Source: Candidatus Saccharicenans sp. (GTDB lineage: Bacteria; Acidobacteriota; Aminicenantia; Aminicenantales; Saccharicenantaceae). From it: a DNA stretch of 64,000 nucleotides. Below, one piece after another: positions 9,027-16,570 of the stretch. The stretch spans positions 62,001-126,000 of the forward strand of contig JANLFU010000007.1 of the NCBI GenBank assembly GCA_024653215.1. The letters are read 5' to 3'. The stretch's first letter is position 1. Each line of letters opens with the position of its first letter. Made by a program: the position numbers and the translations under genes. Below the pieces are notes generated by a model. It was not told the origin of the DNA. It searched no databases and saw only the letters and a list, made by a program, of their open reading frames with translations.

Positions 9027-9533
9027 TTAAAGCAGGGAAGCGGTAAAGGTAATAACCTGGGTATATTCCCCGGCCACGTAATCCCAGGAATTCTGGAAAT
9101 AAAAGCTGAGGTCAGCCTCCTTGTTACCCCGGTCCTGGGCCAGGACCAGGTTCTGCCCCGCGGCCAGAACGCCATCTCTAAAAATGTCATTGGGAGTAGC
9201 TCTCCAGGAAATGGTACTGATCGGTATTACCTGGCCACCGGCGCTTACCAGGTTGCCCTCGGCTCTTATGGTCACCTCCCAGCGGCGGTTGGGCGGCCAG
9301 GTGGTGACCTGGATGTGAACCGGGGTGTTAGCCGCGACCACGGGTTCCAGGTCCGGGTCGGCCGCCGGAAAGGTGATGGCTGTGGGGAAAATATTGATGT
9401 TTACGGTCCACTGCTGGGGAGCAACCCGAGAACTCAGTCCGACCGGAGATATGAGGAGCAGGCCCATGGTGCACACGGCCGCGGCCAGAAACCTGGTCGG
9501 CCTGTTCCCCGTAAACAAACGCCCGGACCTCAT
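9027..9533 (-). CDS. Secreted pilin-like protein, fibre locus
   Basis: The 168-residue protein has a signal peptide (hydrophobic about 15-33) and a single Ig-like beta-rich domain. It ends in YVAGEYTQVITFTASLL, which matches the Gly-x-Tyr plus alternating hydrophobic final strand of spore-coat-U/archaic pilin-type subunits. A central segment (VIPISTISWRAT) is shared in pattern with the neighbouring 181- and 173-residue proteins. The gene stops 14 bases before the barrel gene and starts 6 bases after the previous stop, so it is in the same operon. It is probably an exported subunit, perhaps a tip protein. No Cys pair is present. Confidence 0.65.
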   Translation of the reverse strand: MRSGRLFTGNRPTRFLAAAVCTMGLLLISPVGLSSRVAPQQWTVNINIFPTAITFPAADPDLEPVVAANTPVHIQVTTWPPNRRWEVTIRAEGNLVSAGGQVIPISTISWRATPNDIFRDGVLAAGQNLVLAQDRGNKEADLSFYFQNSWDYVAGEYTQVITFTASLL

Positions 9534-9539
9534 GTCGGC

Positions 9540-10085
9540 TCACACACCTTCCACCAGAATGGTGACCGTTGTCCGGTAGGCTCCCGGCGCCATATTCGGG
9601 TCCTCGGCAAAAAAGAAATAGAGATAGCCGGTAAAACTCCCGGGCCCGGTGAACCTGGCCACCAGAGCCGGAGCGGCTTTGCTCAGCTGCCCGCTGTAAA
9701 ATCCGCTACCCTGCGCCTGCCAGCTTATTTTCTCAACCGGGATGGTGTAGCCGGTGGCACTATCCACCAGGTCCGAAGAAACCTGGAACCAGACGTTGGT
9801 GCTGGAACTGTAATCATTGTTGGTCTTGACGGTCAGGTCAAAACGGCCCTCGTTGGCCGGAATGGTCTGGGGAACACCCGTTGAAGAGCTCCGGGTGAAG
9901 GACACCTGGCTGGTGCTTATCTCTATCCTGAAGCGCCTGGCCACCTGAACCGTCACCCCCAGGCTGGCCGTGCTCTGGGCCAGAAGCTGGCCCAAGGTCA
10001 GGCCGGTCCAGGCCAGCAGGAAAAAGCAGATTAGTTTCCGGGTGGCTCCGCGTTTTTTCCGAACCTGGTACTCGGCTCTGCGCAT
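9540..10085 (-). CDS. Secreted pilin-like protein, fibre locus
   Basis: The 181-residue protein has a charged N-terminus and signal segment (about 15-37, ending at LLAQS), then a beta-rich domain. It contains the shared pattern TIPVEKISWQAQGSGFYSG and ends APGAYRTTVTILVEGV, again the pilin-like last strand. GGGAAG precedes the ATG. It lies 15 bases after the chaperone gene on the minus strand. Predicted export and assembly by the neighbouring chaperone and barrel is inference from context and fold-like features, not from a recognised family name. Confidence 0.65.
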   Translation of the reverse strand: MRRAEYQVRKKRGATRKLICFFLLAWTGLTLGQLLAQSTASLGVTVQVARRFRIEISTSQVSFTRSSSTGVPQTIPANEGRFDLTVKTNNDYSSSTNVWFQVSSDLVDSATGYTIPVEKISWQAQGSGFYSGQLSKAAPALVARFTGPGSFTGYLYFFFAEDPNMAPGAYRTTVTILVEGV

Positions 10086-10100
10086 TTTCTTCCCGTTTTA

Positions 10101-10901
10101 TTATTTGACAATGATCTCTTTTTCCATGGCCAGCAGCTCGTCCCGGCCGATATCCAGCCTGACCTCGGCCTTATAATTTCCGGGCGGCAATTTCTCTTTC
10201 AACGGGATGGTCACCCAGCGCTCGCTCTTAGGCAGAACCGGCTCGTCCGGAATTTCCAGGCTCATCACCTTTTTACCCTCAGCCGTGGTCAGGCGAACTT
10301 CGCCCTTCAAGCGGAAATGAGTCCGGCCCGGGTTGTTGAGCTTCAGTTTGACCGCTTGGTCGCCGCCACTTTCGAAAACCAAATCCTCCAGCGAGCCTTC
10401 AATCTGGACCTTCCCGACCAGCACATAGACAGCGGCCACAATTTTCCCGGTGAAGGCCACCTGGCCCAGCCGACCACCCGGGGGCGCTTCCGGCACCTGT
10501 TCAAAAGATATGCCGGCATGGTAGCCACCGGCTTCGGTCTCGGCCGGCACGGATACCGTGAACCTGACAGTTTTCATCTCCCCCGGCTGGAGCCGAAAAT
10601 CAAAGGGATTGACCCTTAGCCAGTCCCGGCAGGAAAAACCGGTCGGCTGATTCCCCAGGAAATGCCGGCTGCCGTCTTCACCGAGCGTCCAGTTTTCGGT
10701 ATAGACTTTCAACCTGACCGGCCGGGGCGAGTTATTCCTGACGTAAATTACCTCGGTCCGCTGGCCACCCGGAGCCACCTTGAGCTCGAATCGAATGGGG
10801 GTGATGCCAAAATAAATCTGGGCCTGCAGCGGAAAATAGGTGACCGCGGTTACTATGACAACCAGCAGAAACTTAAGCGCTCTTCCGAACCGGCCTCTCA
10901 T
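10101..10901 (-). CDS. PapD-like periplasmic pilus chaperone
   Basis: The 266-residue protein has a signal peptide (about 8-28, ending at LQAQ) and a first Ig-like domain with the chaperone pattern ITPIRFELKVAPGGQRTEVIYVRNNSPRPVRLKVY. A second beta-sandwich domain spans roughly 165-266. Pilus chaperones bind subunits in the periplasm and donate a strand until handover to the usher. The strand GEMKTVRFTVSVP (about 107-120) is in the place of the G1 donor strand. AGGAGG lies ahead of the ATG. It sits between pilin-like genes and is preceded by a terminator-like hairpin. Similar Ig domains also occur in non-pilus proteins, so its role partly rests on context. Confidence 0.7.
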   Translation of the reverse strand: MRGRFGRALKFLLVVIVTAVTYFPLQAQIYFGITPIRFELKVAPGGQRTEVIYVRNNSPRPVRLKVYTENWTLGEDGSRHFLGNQPTGFSCRDWLRVNPFDFRLQPGEMKTVRFTVSVPAETEAGGYHAGISFEQVPEAPPGGRLGQVAFTGKIVAAVYVLVGKVQIEGSLEDLVFESGGDQAVKLKLNNPGRTHFRLKGEVRLTTAEGKKVMSLEIPDEPVLPKSERWVTIPLKEKLPPGNYKAEVRLDIGRDELLAMEKEIIVK

Positions 10902-10980
10902 CTTCCGGCCTCCTGCTTTTCCAATTTTCCGGTTCTGGCCAAAACCCTAATCAATTCTATGCAAAGCCTGATTTTCGGTC

Positions 10981-11017
10981 AATAAAATAAAAGGGAGAGA
11001 GTCCGGATCTCTCTCCC
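10981..11017 (-). terminator. Intra-operon terminator-like hairpin
   Basis: On the minus strand GGGAGAGAG (arm 11017-11009) pairs with CTCTCTCCC (arm 11001-10993) around a 7-base loop. A T-rich run TTTTATTTTATT follows. It lies 26 bases after the stop of the 173-residue pilin-like gene and 80 bases before the chaperone start. It probably reduces read-through, so the upstream subunit is made in excess over chaperone and barrel. Confidence 0.75.
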
Positions 11018-11042
11018 CTGACGGGCTGTCTGCGAATTGAAC

Positions 11043-11564
11043 TCAAATCTTGGAAAGAGTATAGGTGGCCGTTATGGAATACGAACCTGGTTCCTGGTTG
11101 ACGTAATCCCTGAGAAAACTGAAATTGAGCTGACCTTCATGCCAGTGGAAAATGCTTCCCGTCCACTGTCCGACCGAGACCGCGGTGCCGGCCAGCAACG
11201 AACCGGCCTGGTAACCGGTGCCGCTAACCGTCCAGCTGACCGTGCTGGCGGGAATGGTGGAATGGAAATCACCGGCCGCAGTAACGGTCAGGCTAAGAGA
11301 AGAAGCCGGAACCATGATGGCAAAGACTCTAACCGCCACCGGGTTTTCGTTGGCCGCTATCTGAACCGTTCCGGGTGTGGCTCCCACGGTAGGAGCAATA
11401 TCGGTAAAGGTTACGGTGTTGGTGCCGATATAAAGGTCGTACCATTCAGCCAGGGTAACCTGAAAGGTAACATCCTTAGACTGCTGAGCCAGCATCGGAT
11501 TTAAAGCCGCAATCAGCAAAAACCCTATCCAAAGACCGAGCATCCTAAAATTCTTTGTTTTCAC
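11043..11564 (-). CDS. Secreted pilin-like protein, probable major subunit
   Basis: The 173-residue protein has a signal peptide (about 7-26, ending at MLAQQ) and a Ser/Thr/Val-rich beta domain with ASTVSWTVSGTGYQAGSL in the middle. It ends EPGSYSITATYTLSKI, the pilin-like final strand. AGGAGG lies upstream of the ATG. It has its own sigma54 promoter match 44 bases upstream and a terminator-like hairpin directly after its stop. This is an arrangement expected for an abundant structural subunit. The sequence has few charged residues and no Cys. Its exact family is not recognised. Confidence 0.7.
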   Translation of the reverse strand: MKTKNFRMLGLWIGFLLIAALNPMLAQQSKDVTFQVTLAEWYDLYIGTNTVTFTDIAPTVGATPGTVQIAANENPVAVRVFAIMVPASSLSLTVTAAGDFHSTIPASTVSWTVSGTGYQAGSLLAGTAVSVGQWTGSIFHWHEGQLNFSFLRDYVNQEPGSYSITATYTLSKI

Positions 11565-11607
11565 TCTCCATTCCTCCTACACTATAATAAATCACAGATT
11601 TTATAAT

Positions 11608-11622
11608 GCAGGAGTTATGCCA
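11608..11622 (-). promoter_or_regulatory. Sigma54 promoter ahead of the probable major subunit
   Basis: Read on the minus strand the sequence is TGGCATAACTCCTGC. It has the invariant GG and GC separated by ten bases and is followed by A. The expected start near 11596 leaves a leader of about 32 bases to the ATG at 11564. The distance matches the other sigma54 site in this locus. Confidence 0.65.
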
Positions 11623-11782
11623 GGTCAAGAGAAAAGGGCGGTAAAATTGTAAGTTGCTTATATTAAATAAATTAAAGATATATTTTCCCGGACTTCACCA
11701 CTGCTGAAATCGGATTTTTGCGCCAAATTATGTCATCAGGCTCTTTTTTCTGTCATTAAACTCCTAAATTTTTTTATAAATT

Positions 11783-12295
11783 TCACATAGCGCTCAGGAT
11801 AAACCTGGCCTTATAGGTATGGCCAGAGCTTCCTTCTGGATCCAGGAAAACCAGGCTCCCTGTTTTAAAACCGTGTCCTTCCCAGACGGCAAAGGTGTTC
11901 TCCTGGCCCACAAGAACCAGCCCTTCTCCTGGAATGTCGCCCTGGCCTCGCCAGATCAAAATGGACTGATTGTCTGGCTCTTCTTCTTCAGAATAAATAA
12001 TTCCTTTTAAGGCAATTGTGTCACCCTCGCTGACCGATAAAAGAGCCCTGACCTGCACGGGCTGACCCAATACGATTTCGGCCTGGCCCAGGGCCTGCAA
12101 GTTACCCGTGTCTGAAAAGGCACCGGAGGCTGACCTTATTTCCAGGACCAACCATTCTTTCAGTTCTAAAGAAAAGGTGGCCCGGGTTGAAGTATCGGCC
12201 TGCAACCAGGCAAAAAACCCGGCAGACAGGCTGAAGGCTATGATCAGGAATAATTTACGCCAGTTGTTTTTTCCATCATCCTTTCTCATGTTCAT
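11783..12295 (-). CDS. Secreted pilin-like protein, first gene of the fibre locus
   Basis: The 170-residue protein has a signal segment (about 14-32, ending at WLQAD). Its mature N-terminus has the pattern RATFSLELKEWLVLEI, similar to the KDVTFQVTLAEWYDLYI of the next protein. It ends GHTYKARFILSAM, a final-strand-like segment. The two likely derive from a common ancestor. The start may be either of two ATGs two codons apart; neither has a strong ribosome site. It is preceded by a perfect sigma54 promoter match and repeated activator-like sites. It is probably a subunit or assembly factor of the fibre. Confidence 0.6.
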   Translation of the reverse strand: MNMRKDDGKNNWRKLFLIIAFSLSAGFFAWLQADTSTRATFSLELKEWLVLEIRSASGAFSDTGNLQALGQAEIVLGQPVQVRALLSVSEGDTIALKGIIYSEEEEPDNQSILIWRGQGDIPGEGLVLVGQENTFAVWEGHGFKTGSLVFLDPEGSSGHTYKARFILSAM

Positions 12296-12338
12296 CTTAC
12301 GCCTTAAATCTCGTCGCTAAATCTTGACCACAAATAAA

Positions 12339-12353
12339 GCAATATATGTGCCA
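12339..12353 (-). promoter_or_regulatory. Sigma54 promoter of the fibre locus
   Basis: On the minus strand the sequence is TGGCACATATATTGC followed by T. It matches the TGGCAC-N5-TTGCW consensus at every position. The predicted start near 12327 gives a 32-base leader to the ATG at 12295. The adjacent gene encodes a sigma54 activator. Confidence 0.88.
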
Positions 12354-12413
12354 GCAGTATTTTTGTTATCTAATTGATATTCAATAAGTTAAAACTGGGG
12401 GCTTCCGGGCCTT

Positions 12414-12514
12414 CTGTCCGTTTTTGTTACACCAGGCTTAATGGCTCTTAAATCTATCTTATTGATTTTCAAAAGGATAGTTTCAAAACTGGCTGCTGTT
12501 CGTTTTCGTTACAC
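12414..12514 (-). repeat. Paired 19-base direct repeat, candidate activator sites
   Basis: CTGTCCGTTTTTGTTACAC (12414-12432) and CTGTTCGTTTTCGTTACAC (12496-12514) differ at two positions and lie 82 bases apart on the same strand. They fall about 90 and 170 bases upstream of the start expected from the sigma54 promoter at 12339. This is the usual range for enhancer sites of NtrC-type activators. Binding by the neighbouring regulator is inferred. Confidence 0.55.
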
Positions 12515-12530
12515 AGATAAGGCAGGTGGC

Positions 12531-13889
12531 TCAGACGTTTAATTTATATTTCTTCAGTTTCCGGTACAGGGCTGGCCTGGTCAGGCCCAGTACCCGGGCC
12601 GCTTTCTGCTTGTTAAACCCGTTGGCCCGCAGCACCTCCAGCAGGTGCTTCTTCTCTATCTCAGAGAGTGATAGGTTGACGTAAGGATAGGGTTTGTCTT
12701 CCATGAGCTCAGTTTCGACCAGGCTGATCATCCTTTCGGGCAGGTGTTGAATATCTATGAAATTATCGGCCGTCAGCATCACCCCTCGCTCAATCACCTT
12801 CTCCAGTTCCCTGATGTTCCCGGGCCAATCATACTCAAACAGAACTTTCTTAACGCGATTGGACAGCCCCCGGACCGATTTTTCAAAACGCTGGTTGTAA
12901 CGGTCAATAAAATGAAGGCACAGGAGCGGAAGATCATCCTTGCGCTTTCTCAGGGGAGGCAGGTTTACCTCGGCGACGTTAATCCGGTGATACAGGTCTT
13001 CCCGGAAATTCCCCTTTTTTACCTCTTCCCTCAGGTTACGATTGGTGGCGCAGATAACCCTGACATCCACCCTGACCGGGCGGTTGCTGCCCAGCGGCTT
13101 GAAGGTTCTCTCCGACAGGAACCTCAGCAACTTGGCCTGGCTGCTTGGTGGAATTTCGCTGATTTCATCAAAAAATATGGTGCCGCCGTCGGCTTCCTTC
13201 AACAACCCGCTCTTGGACCGATCGGCGCCGGTGAAGGCCCCGCGTTCGTACCCGAACACCTCGGATTCAAACAGGGATTCTGGCAGCGTGGTGCAGTCGA
13301 CCACCACCAGTGGCCTGTCTCGCCGGGGACTGAGGCTGTGGATGGCCCGGGCCACCAGCTCTTTTCCGGTCCCGGTTTCGCCGGTTACCAGGACTGTTAT
13401 CTGGTGCCTGGCCAGCCTCTCCACCAGGGCAAATAGTTCCAGCATGGCCGGGTGCCGTCCGACCATTCCTTCAAAAATGTATTTGCTGGCCAGCTCCCTC
13501 TCCAGCTGGTAGGTCTCCCGCCGGACGGCAATTTTCTCTTCCAGCTTTTTCAGGCTTTCATCCAGGGCTTCAGGTCTGGCCGGGAGGCTCAGGTAATCAA
13601 GGGCTCCAGCCTTGATTACTTCGGCCACCCTGGTTTCACTTTCCGATTGCCCCAGGACGATGACTTCCATCAACGGGTCATAACTCTTTATCCTGCGCAG
13701 CCTGGAAAAGGTATCCGATAACCGCCCTTCCCTGACCAGCAGAATCACCCTCGGTTTTTCCTGGTTGATGCGCCTGATAAGGTCCTCTTCCACCCTGGCC
13801 AGGCTCAGCTGGCAGGCCCCAGGAGGCAGAGCCCGGGCAATCTCTCTGGCCACCATATCATCCGAAGAAATGAGTAATATTTTCAACAC
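12531..13889 (-). CDS. Sigma54-dependent activator with a degenerate receiver domain
   Basis: The 452-residue protein has a receiver-like domain (1-120), an AAA+ domain (about 140-375) with Walker A GETGTGKE (170-177), the sigma54-contacting GAFTGA loop (217-222) and Walker B GGTIFFDE, then a Fis-type HTH (NKQKAARVLGLTRPALYRKL). It remodels sigma54 RNA polymerase at distant sites. The acidic pair D10/D11 is kept in the receiver, but the phosphoacceptor position reads LLVREG (Val52 instead of Asp). The conserved Lys before Pro is also missing (YLSLPARP). Activation is therefore probably not by ordinary phosphotransfer, and no kinase gene is adjacent. The start is GTG 13889. It most likely controls the fibre locus downstream of it. 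Confidence 0.9.
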   Translation of the reverse strand: MLKILLISSDDMVAREIARALPPGACQLSLARVEEDLIRRINQEKPRVILLVREGRLSDTFSRLRRIKSYDPLMEVIVLGQSESETRVAEVIKAGALDYLSLPARPEALDESLKKLEEKIAVRRETYQLERELASKYIFEGMVGRHPAMLELFALVERLARHQITVLVTGETGTGKELVARAIHSLSPRRDRPLVVVDCTTLPESLFESEVFGYERGAFTGADRSKSGLLKEADGGTIFFDEISEIPPSSQAKLLRFLSERTFKPLGSNRPVRVDVRVICATNRNLREEVKKGNFREDLYHRINVAEVNLPPLRKRKDDLPLLCLHFIDRYNQRFEKSVRGLSNRVKKVLFEYDWPGNIRELEKVIERGVMLTADNFIDIQHLPERMISLVETELMEDKPYPYVNLSLSEIEKKHLLEVLRANGFNKQKAARVLGLTRPALYRKLKKYKLNV

Positions 13890-14024
13890 GCTTCACCCAA
13901 GGCCAAGACAACTTTTTTCTATTATACCCATGAATTTTTCCTTAATAAAGCATCTTTTCTTTAAGCACGGCTTGGGCTATACTTTTTCTTCAACCTTAAA
14001 TCATAAAACGCATCGGAGGATAGC

Positions 14025-14618
14025 ATGTCTGAAGACCGTTCCGAGCTGATTCTGAACCTGTTCAAGGAAAGCCAGGCCCTGCTCAAAGGCCATTTCAAGC
14101 TCACCTCGGGAAAACATTCCGATACTTACTTCGAAAAAATCAAATTGATCGAGCGGCCGGCGGTCCTGGAAAAAATCATCGACCTGCTGGTAGAAGAAAT
14201 CAAGAAGGACAACCCGGAATTTGATTACGTGGTTTCCCCGGCCTACGGCGGCATCGCCATAGGTTTCCTGACCGCCCTGAAGCTCAACAAGCTCTTTGCC
14301 TTTTCCCAGAGAGTTGAGGAGAAAATGACCGTCCGCTCGGGCTTCGCCGGGCTTCCGGGTCAACGGGCCATAATCGTGGAAGATATCCTGACCACCGGCG
14401 GTTCGGTCCAGGAAGTGCTGGAATGCCTCAAGGCGATGGAGGTTACGGTGGCCGGAATCTACTGCCTGGTCGACCGTAGCGCCGGCCAGGTCCTGATAGA
14501 GGGAAAACCGGTCCGAAGCCTGCTGGCCCTTAAGGTCTCTGCCTACGAGCCCGAGGCCTGTCCCCTCTGCCAGCAGGGACTGCCCCTGGTCAAGCCCGGA
14601 GCCTCTGATAAAAAATGA
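14025..14618 (+). CDS. pyrE: Orotate phosphoribosyltransferase
   Basis: The 197-residue cytosolic enzyme converts orotate and PRPP to OMP in pyrimidine synthesis. It shows the PRPP-binding motif AIIVEDILTTGGSV, the GHFKLTSGKHSDTYFEK N-terminal segment and the AYGGIAIGF loop. GGAGG precedes the ATG at 14025. The last bases overlap the next gene (ATGA), so it is translationally coupled to the Maf-methyltransferase gene. The C-terminus carries a CPLCQ motif seen in the longer PyrE subgroup. pyrB lies 27 kb away. Confidence 0.93.
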   Translation: MSEDRSELILNLFKESQALLKGHFKLTSGKHSDTYFEKIKLIERPAVLEKIIDLLVEEIKKDNPEFDYVVSPAYGGIAIGFLTALKLNKLFAFSQRVEEKMTVRSGFAGLPGQRAIIVEDILTTGGSVQEVLECLKAMEVTVAGIYCLVDRSAGQVLIEGKPVRSLLALKVSAYEPEACPLCQQGLPLVKPGASDKK

Positions 14619-16537
14619 AGGTTGTCCTGGCCTCGGAATCTCCACGGAGAATCAAGTTACTTAAAAGGATAGTCAAATCTTTTCTGGTCATTCCCAGCGG
14701 CCTGGATGAAAACCAGATTGCCGAGAAGGACCCAGCGGTTTTTGCTTTGAAAGCAGCCGAGGCCAAGGCCCGGGCGGTGGCCGCCTCCAACCCCGAAGCC
14801 CTGGTGATTGCCGCCGACACCGTGGTCACCATAGACGGCCTGATACTTGGCAAGCCCGCAGACCGGGCCGAAGCTGAACGGATGCTGGAATTGCTTTCCG
14901 GCCGGACCCATCAGGTGATAACCGCGGTCGTTCTTTACAACCAGCAGGAAGACAGGCTGTTGACGGGCCAGGAAATCAGCCGGGTGACCTTTAAACCTCT
15001 AACCAGGGAAGATATCAGTGCCTACCTCGACCGTAACACCTACCAGGACAAGGCCGGAGCCTACGCCATCCAGGAAATAAAGGACCTGTTCCTGGAGAAG
15101 CTGGAAGGCGACTACAATAACGTGGTTGGCCTGCCGGTCCGACTGCTGCGACGGCTGTTCAACAAGTTCCAGGAAACAAAGGCCAGGGTGGAGATATCCG
15201 GTTTTCTTCTACCGGAAGCGGCTGGACTGGCCAGCAGCCAGGGCCAGACCTTCCAGGTTCCGGGAGCCTATCCGGGCGACCTGGTGGAAATCTCTTACCT
15301 GCCGGCGGGCAAAACAGCCATCAAGGCCCGGCTGCTGGAGATAATCACGCCGGGACCGGCCAGGCAGCAGGCCGCCTGCCCCCATTTCGGTCGTTGCGGC
15401 GGTTGCGCTTTCCAGGACCTGGCCTACCCCGAGCAACTGCGCCAGAAGGAAAACTACCTGTTTGAAGTCTTCAAGCAGCACTTCCCTTCCAGTTACCGCT
15501 ACCTGGAAATTGAAAGAATCCTGCCCTCCCCTGCCCATTATTTTTACCGCAATAAAATGGAATTCTCCTTCGGCCAGTCCGGTGGAGAAATCTTCCTGGG
15601 CCTGCGAGAAAAAACCCGACCCCACCAGGGACACCATAACAAGAGAGTTGTCCCCCTTGAAATCTGCCATCTCAGCACGCCGCTGACCGAAAAAATATTC
15701 CGGGCAGTCTGTCGGCAGGCCTCCAAAACCGGCCTGCCGGTTTTCAACCTGGAAAGCAAGAAGGGTTTTTTCCGCCACCTGGTAATCAGGGAGGGAAAGA
15801 GAACCGGGCAACTGATGCTGCTCCTGGTAACCACCAGCCAGGCCGAATTACCCGCGGAAGAATTCGCCGCGGCCATCCTGGAGGCGGTGCCGGAGCTGGC
15901 CAGCTTCTGGTGGGTGGAAAACGACCGCATTGCCGACGTGGTGGCCTTTGAAAAAACTCACCTGGTCTACGGCCGGGAAGCCATAGAAGAAATGCTTCAG
16001 GGTTTCCGCTTCAGGATTTATCCGGGCTCCTTTTTCCAGACCAACCCCCTGGCGGCCGAAATCGTCTATGCCCTCATCCAGGAAGAAGCCCGCCGGCTGC
16101 GCACCCAATCCGCCCTCGGCTTGTACTGCGGCTCCGGCGCCATAGAAATCTGCCTGTCTAAAGCCGCGACCGAGGTGGTGGGAGTGGACTGGGACCCGGC
16201 CAACATCAGAACGGCCAACGAGAACCTGGCCATTAACCACGTCCAGAACGTCCGGTTCCAGGAGAGCTCGGTGGAGGAAGCCTTACCCGAGATCAGTCGC
16301 GGCAGCTTTGACCTGCTGGTAATCGACCCGCCCCGGGCCGGGCTCAGCCCGAGAAGCCTCAAGCAGATTATCGGGCTCAGGATTCCAGCCCTGATTTACG
16401 TTTCCTGCAACCCGGCCACCCTGGCCCGCGATTTGAAAGTCCTGGTGGATAGCGGCTACAAGGTCAGCCGCTTAACACCGGTCGATTTCTTTCCCCACAC
16501 CGGGCATCTGGAAGTAGTGGCCCACCTCAGCCTCTGA
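14615..16537 (+). CDS. Fusion of Maf nucleotide pyrophosphatase and RlmD/TrmA-type RNA m5U methyltransferase
   Basis: The 640-residue open frame joins two usually separate proteins. Residues 1-190 are a Maf-type NTP pyrophosphatase (MKVVLASESPRR, AADTVV, GDYNNVVGLPV), which removes non-canonical or surplus nucleotides. Residues about 194-640 are a RlmD/RumA-like methyltransferase: TRAM-like segment, [4Fe-4S] motif CPHFGRCGGC, SAM motif LGLYCGSGAIEICL, DPPRAGL and catalytic Cys near 598 (VSCNPATLARDL). No in-frame ribosome site or stop marks a boundary. It overlaps pyrE by four bases. Both halves keep their catalytic motifs, so both should be active. The RNA target, likely 23S rRNA, is inferred. 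Confidence 0.88.
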   Translation: MKVVLASESPRRIKLLKRIVKSFLVIPSGLDENQIAEKDPAVFALKAAEAKARAVAASNPEALVIAADTVVTIDGLILGKPADRAEAERMLELLSGRTHQVITAVVLYNQQEDRLLTGQEISRVTFKPLTREDISAYLDRNTYQDKAGAYAIQEIKDLFLEKLEGDYNNVVGLPVRLLRRLFNKFQETKARVEISGFLLPEAAGLASSQGQTFQVPGAYPGDLVEISYLPAGKTAIKARLLEIITPGPARQQAACPHFGRCGGCAFQDLAYPEQLRQKENYLFEVFKQHFPSSYRYLEIERILPSPAHYFYRNKMEFSFGQSGGEIFLGLREKTRPHQGHHNKRVVPLEICHLSTPLTEKIFRAVCRQASKTGLPVFNLESKKGFFRHLVIREGKRTGQLMLLLVTTSQAELPAEEFAAAILEAVPELASFWWVENDRIADVVAFEKTHLVYGREAIEEMLQGFRFRIYPGSFFQTNPLAAEIVYALIQEEARRLRTQSALGLYCGSGAIEICLSKAATEVVGVDWDPANIRTANENLAINHVQNVRFQESSVEEALPEISRGSFDLLVIDPPRAGLSPRSLKQIIGLRIPALIYVSCNPATLARDLKVLVDSGYKVSRLTPVDFFPHTGHLEVVAHLSL

Positions 16538-16570
16538 GGCCAGCCGGCTGGCCACCCGGGCAGGCTTTTT
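16538..16570 (+). terminator. 16-base perfect palindrome after the fusion gene
   Basis: GGCCAGCCGGCTGGCC (16538-16553) begins right after the stop of the fusion gene. A T-run (16566-16570) lies 12 bases further on, so this is a strong hairpin but an imperfect intrinsic terminator. It separates two convergent genes. Confidence 0.45.
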
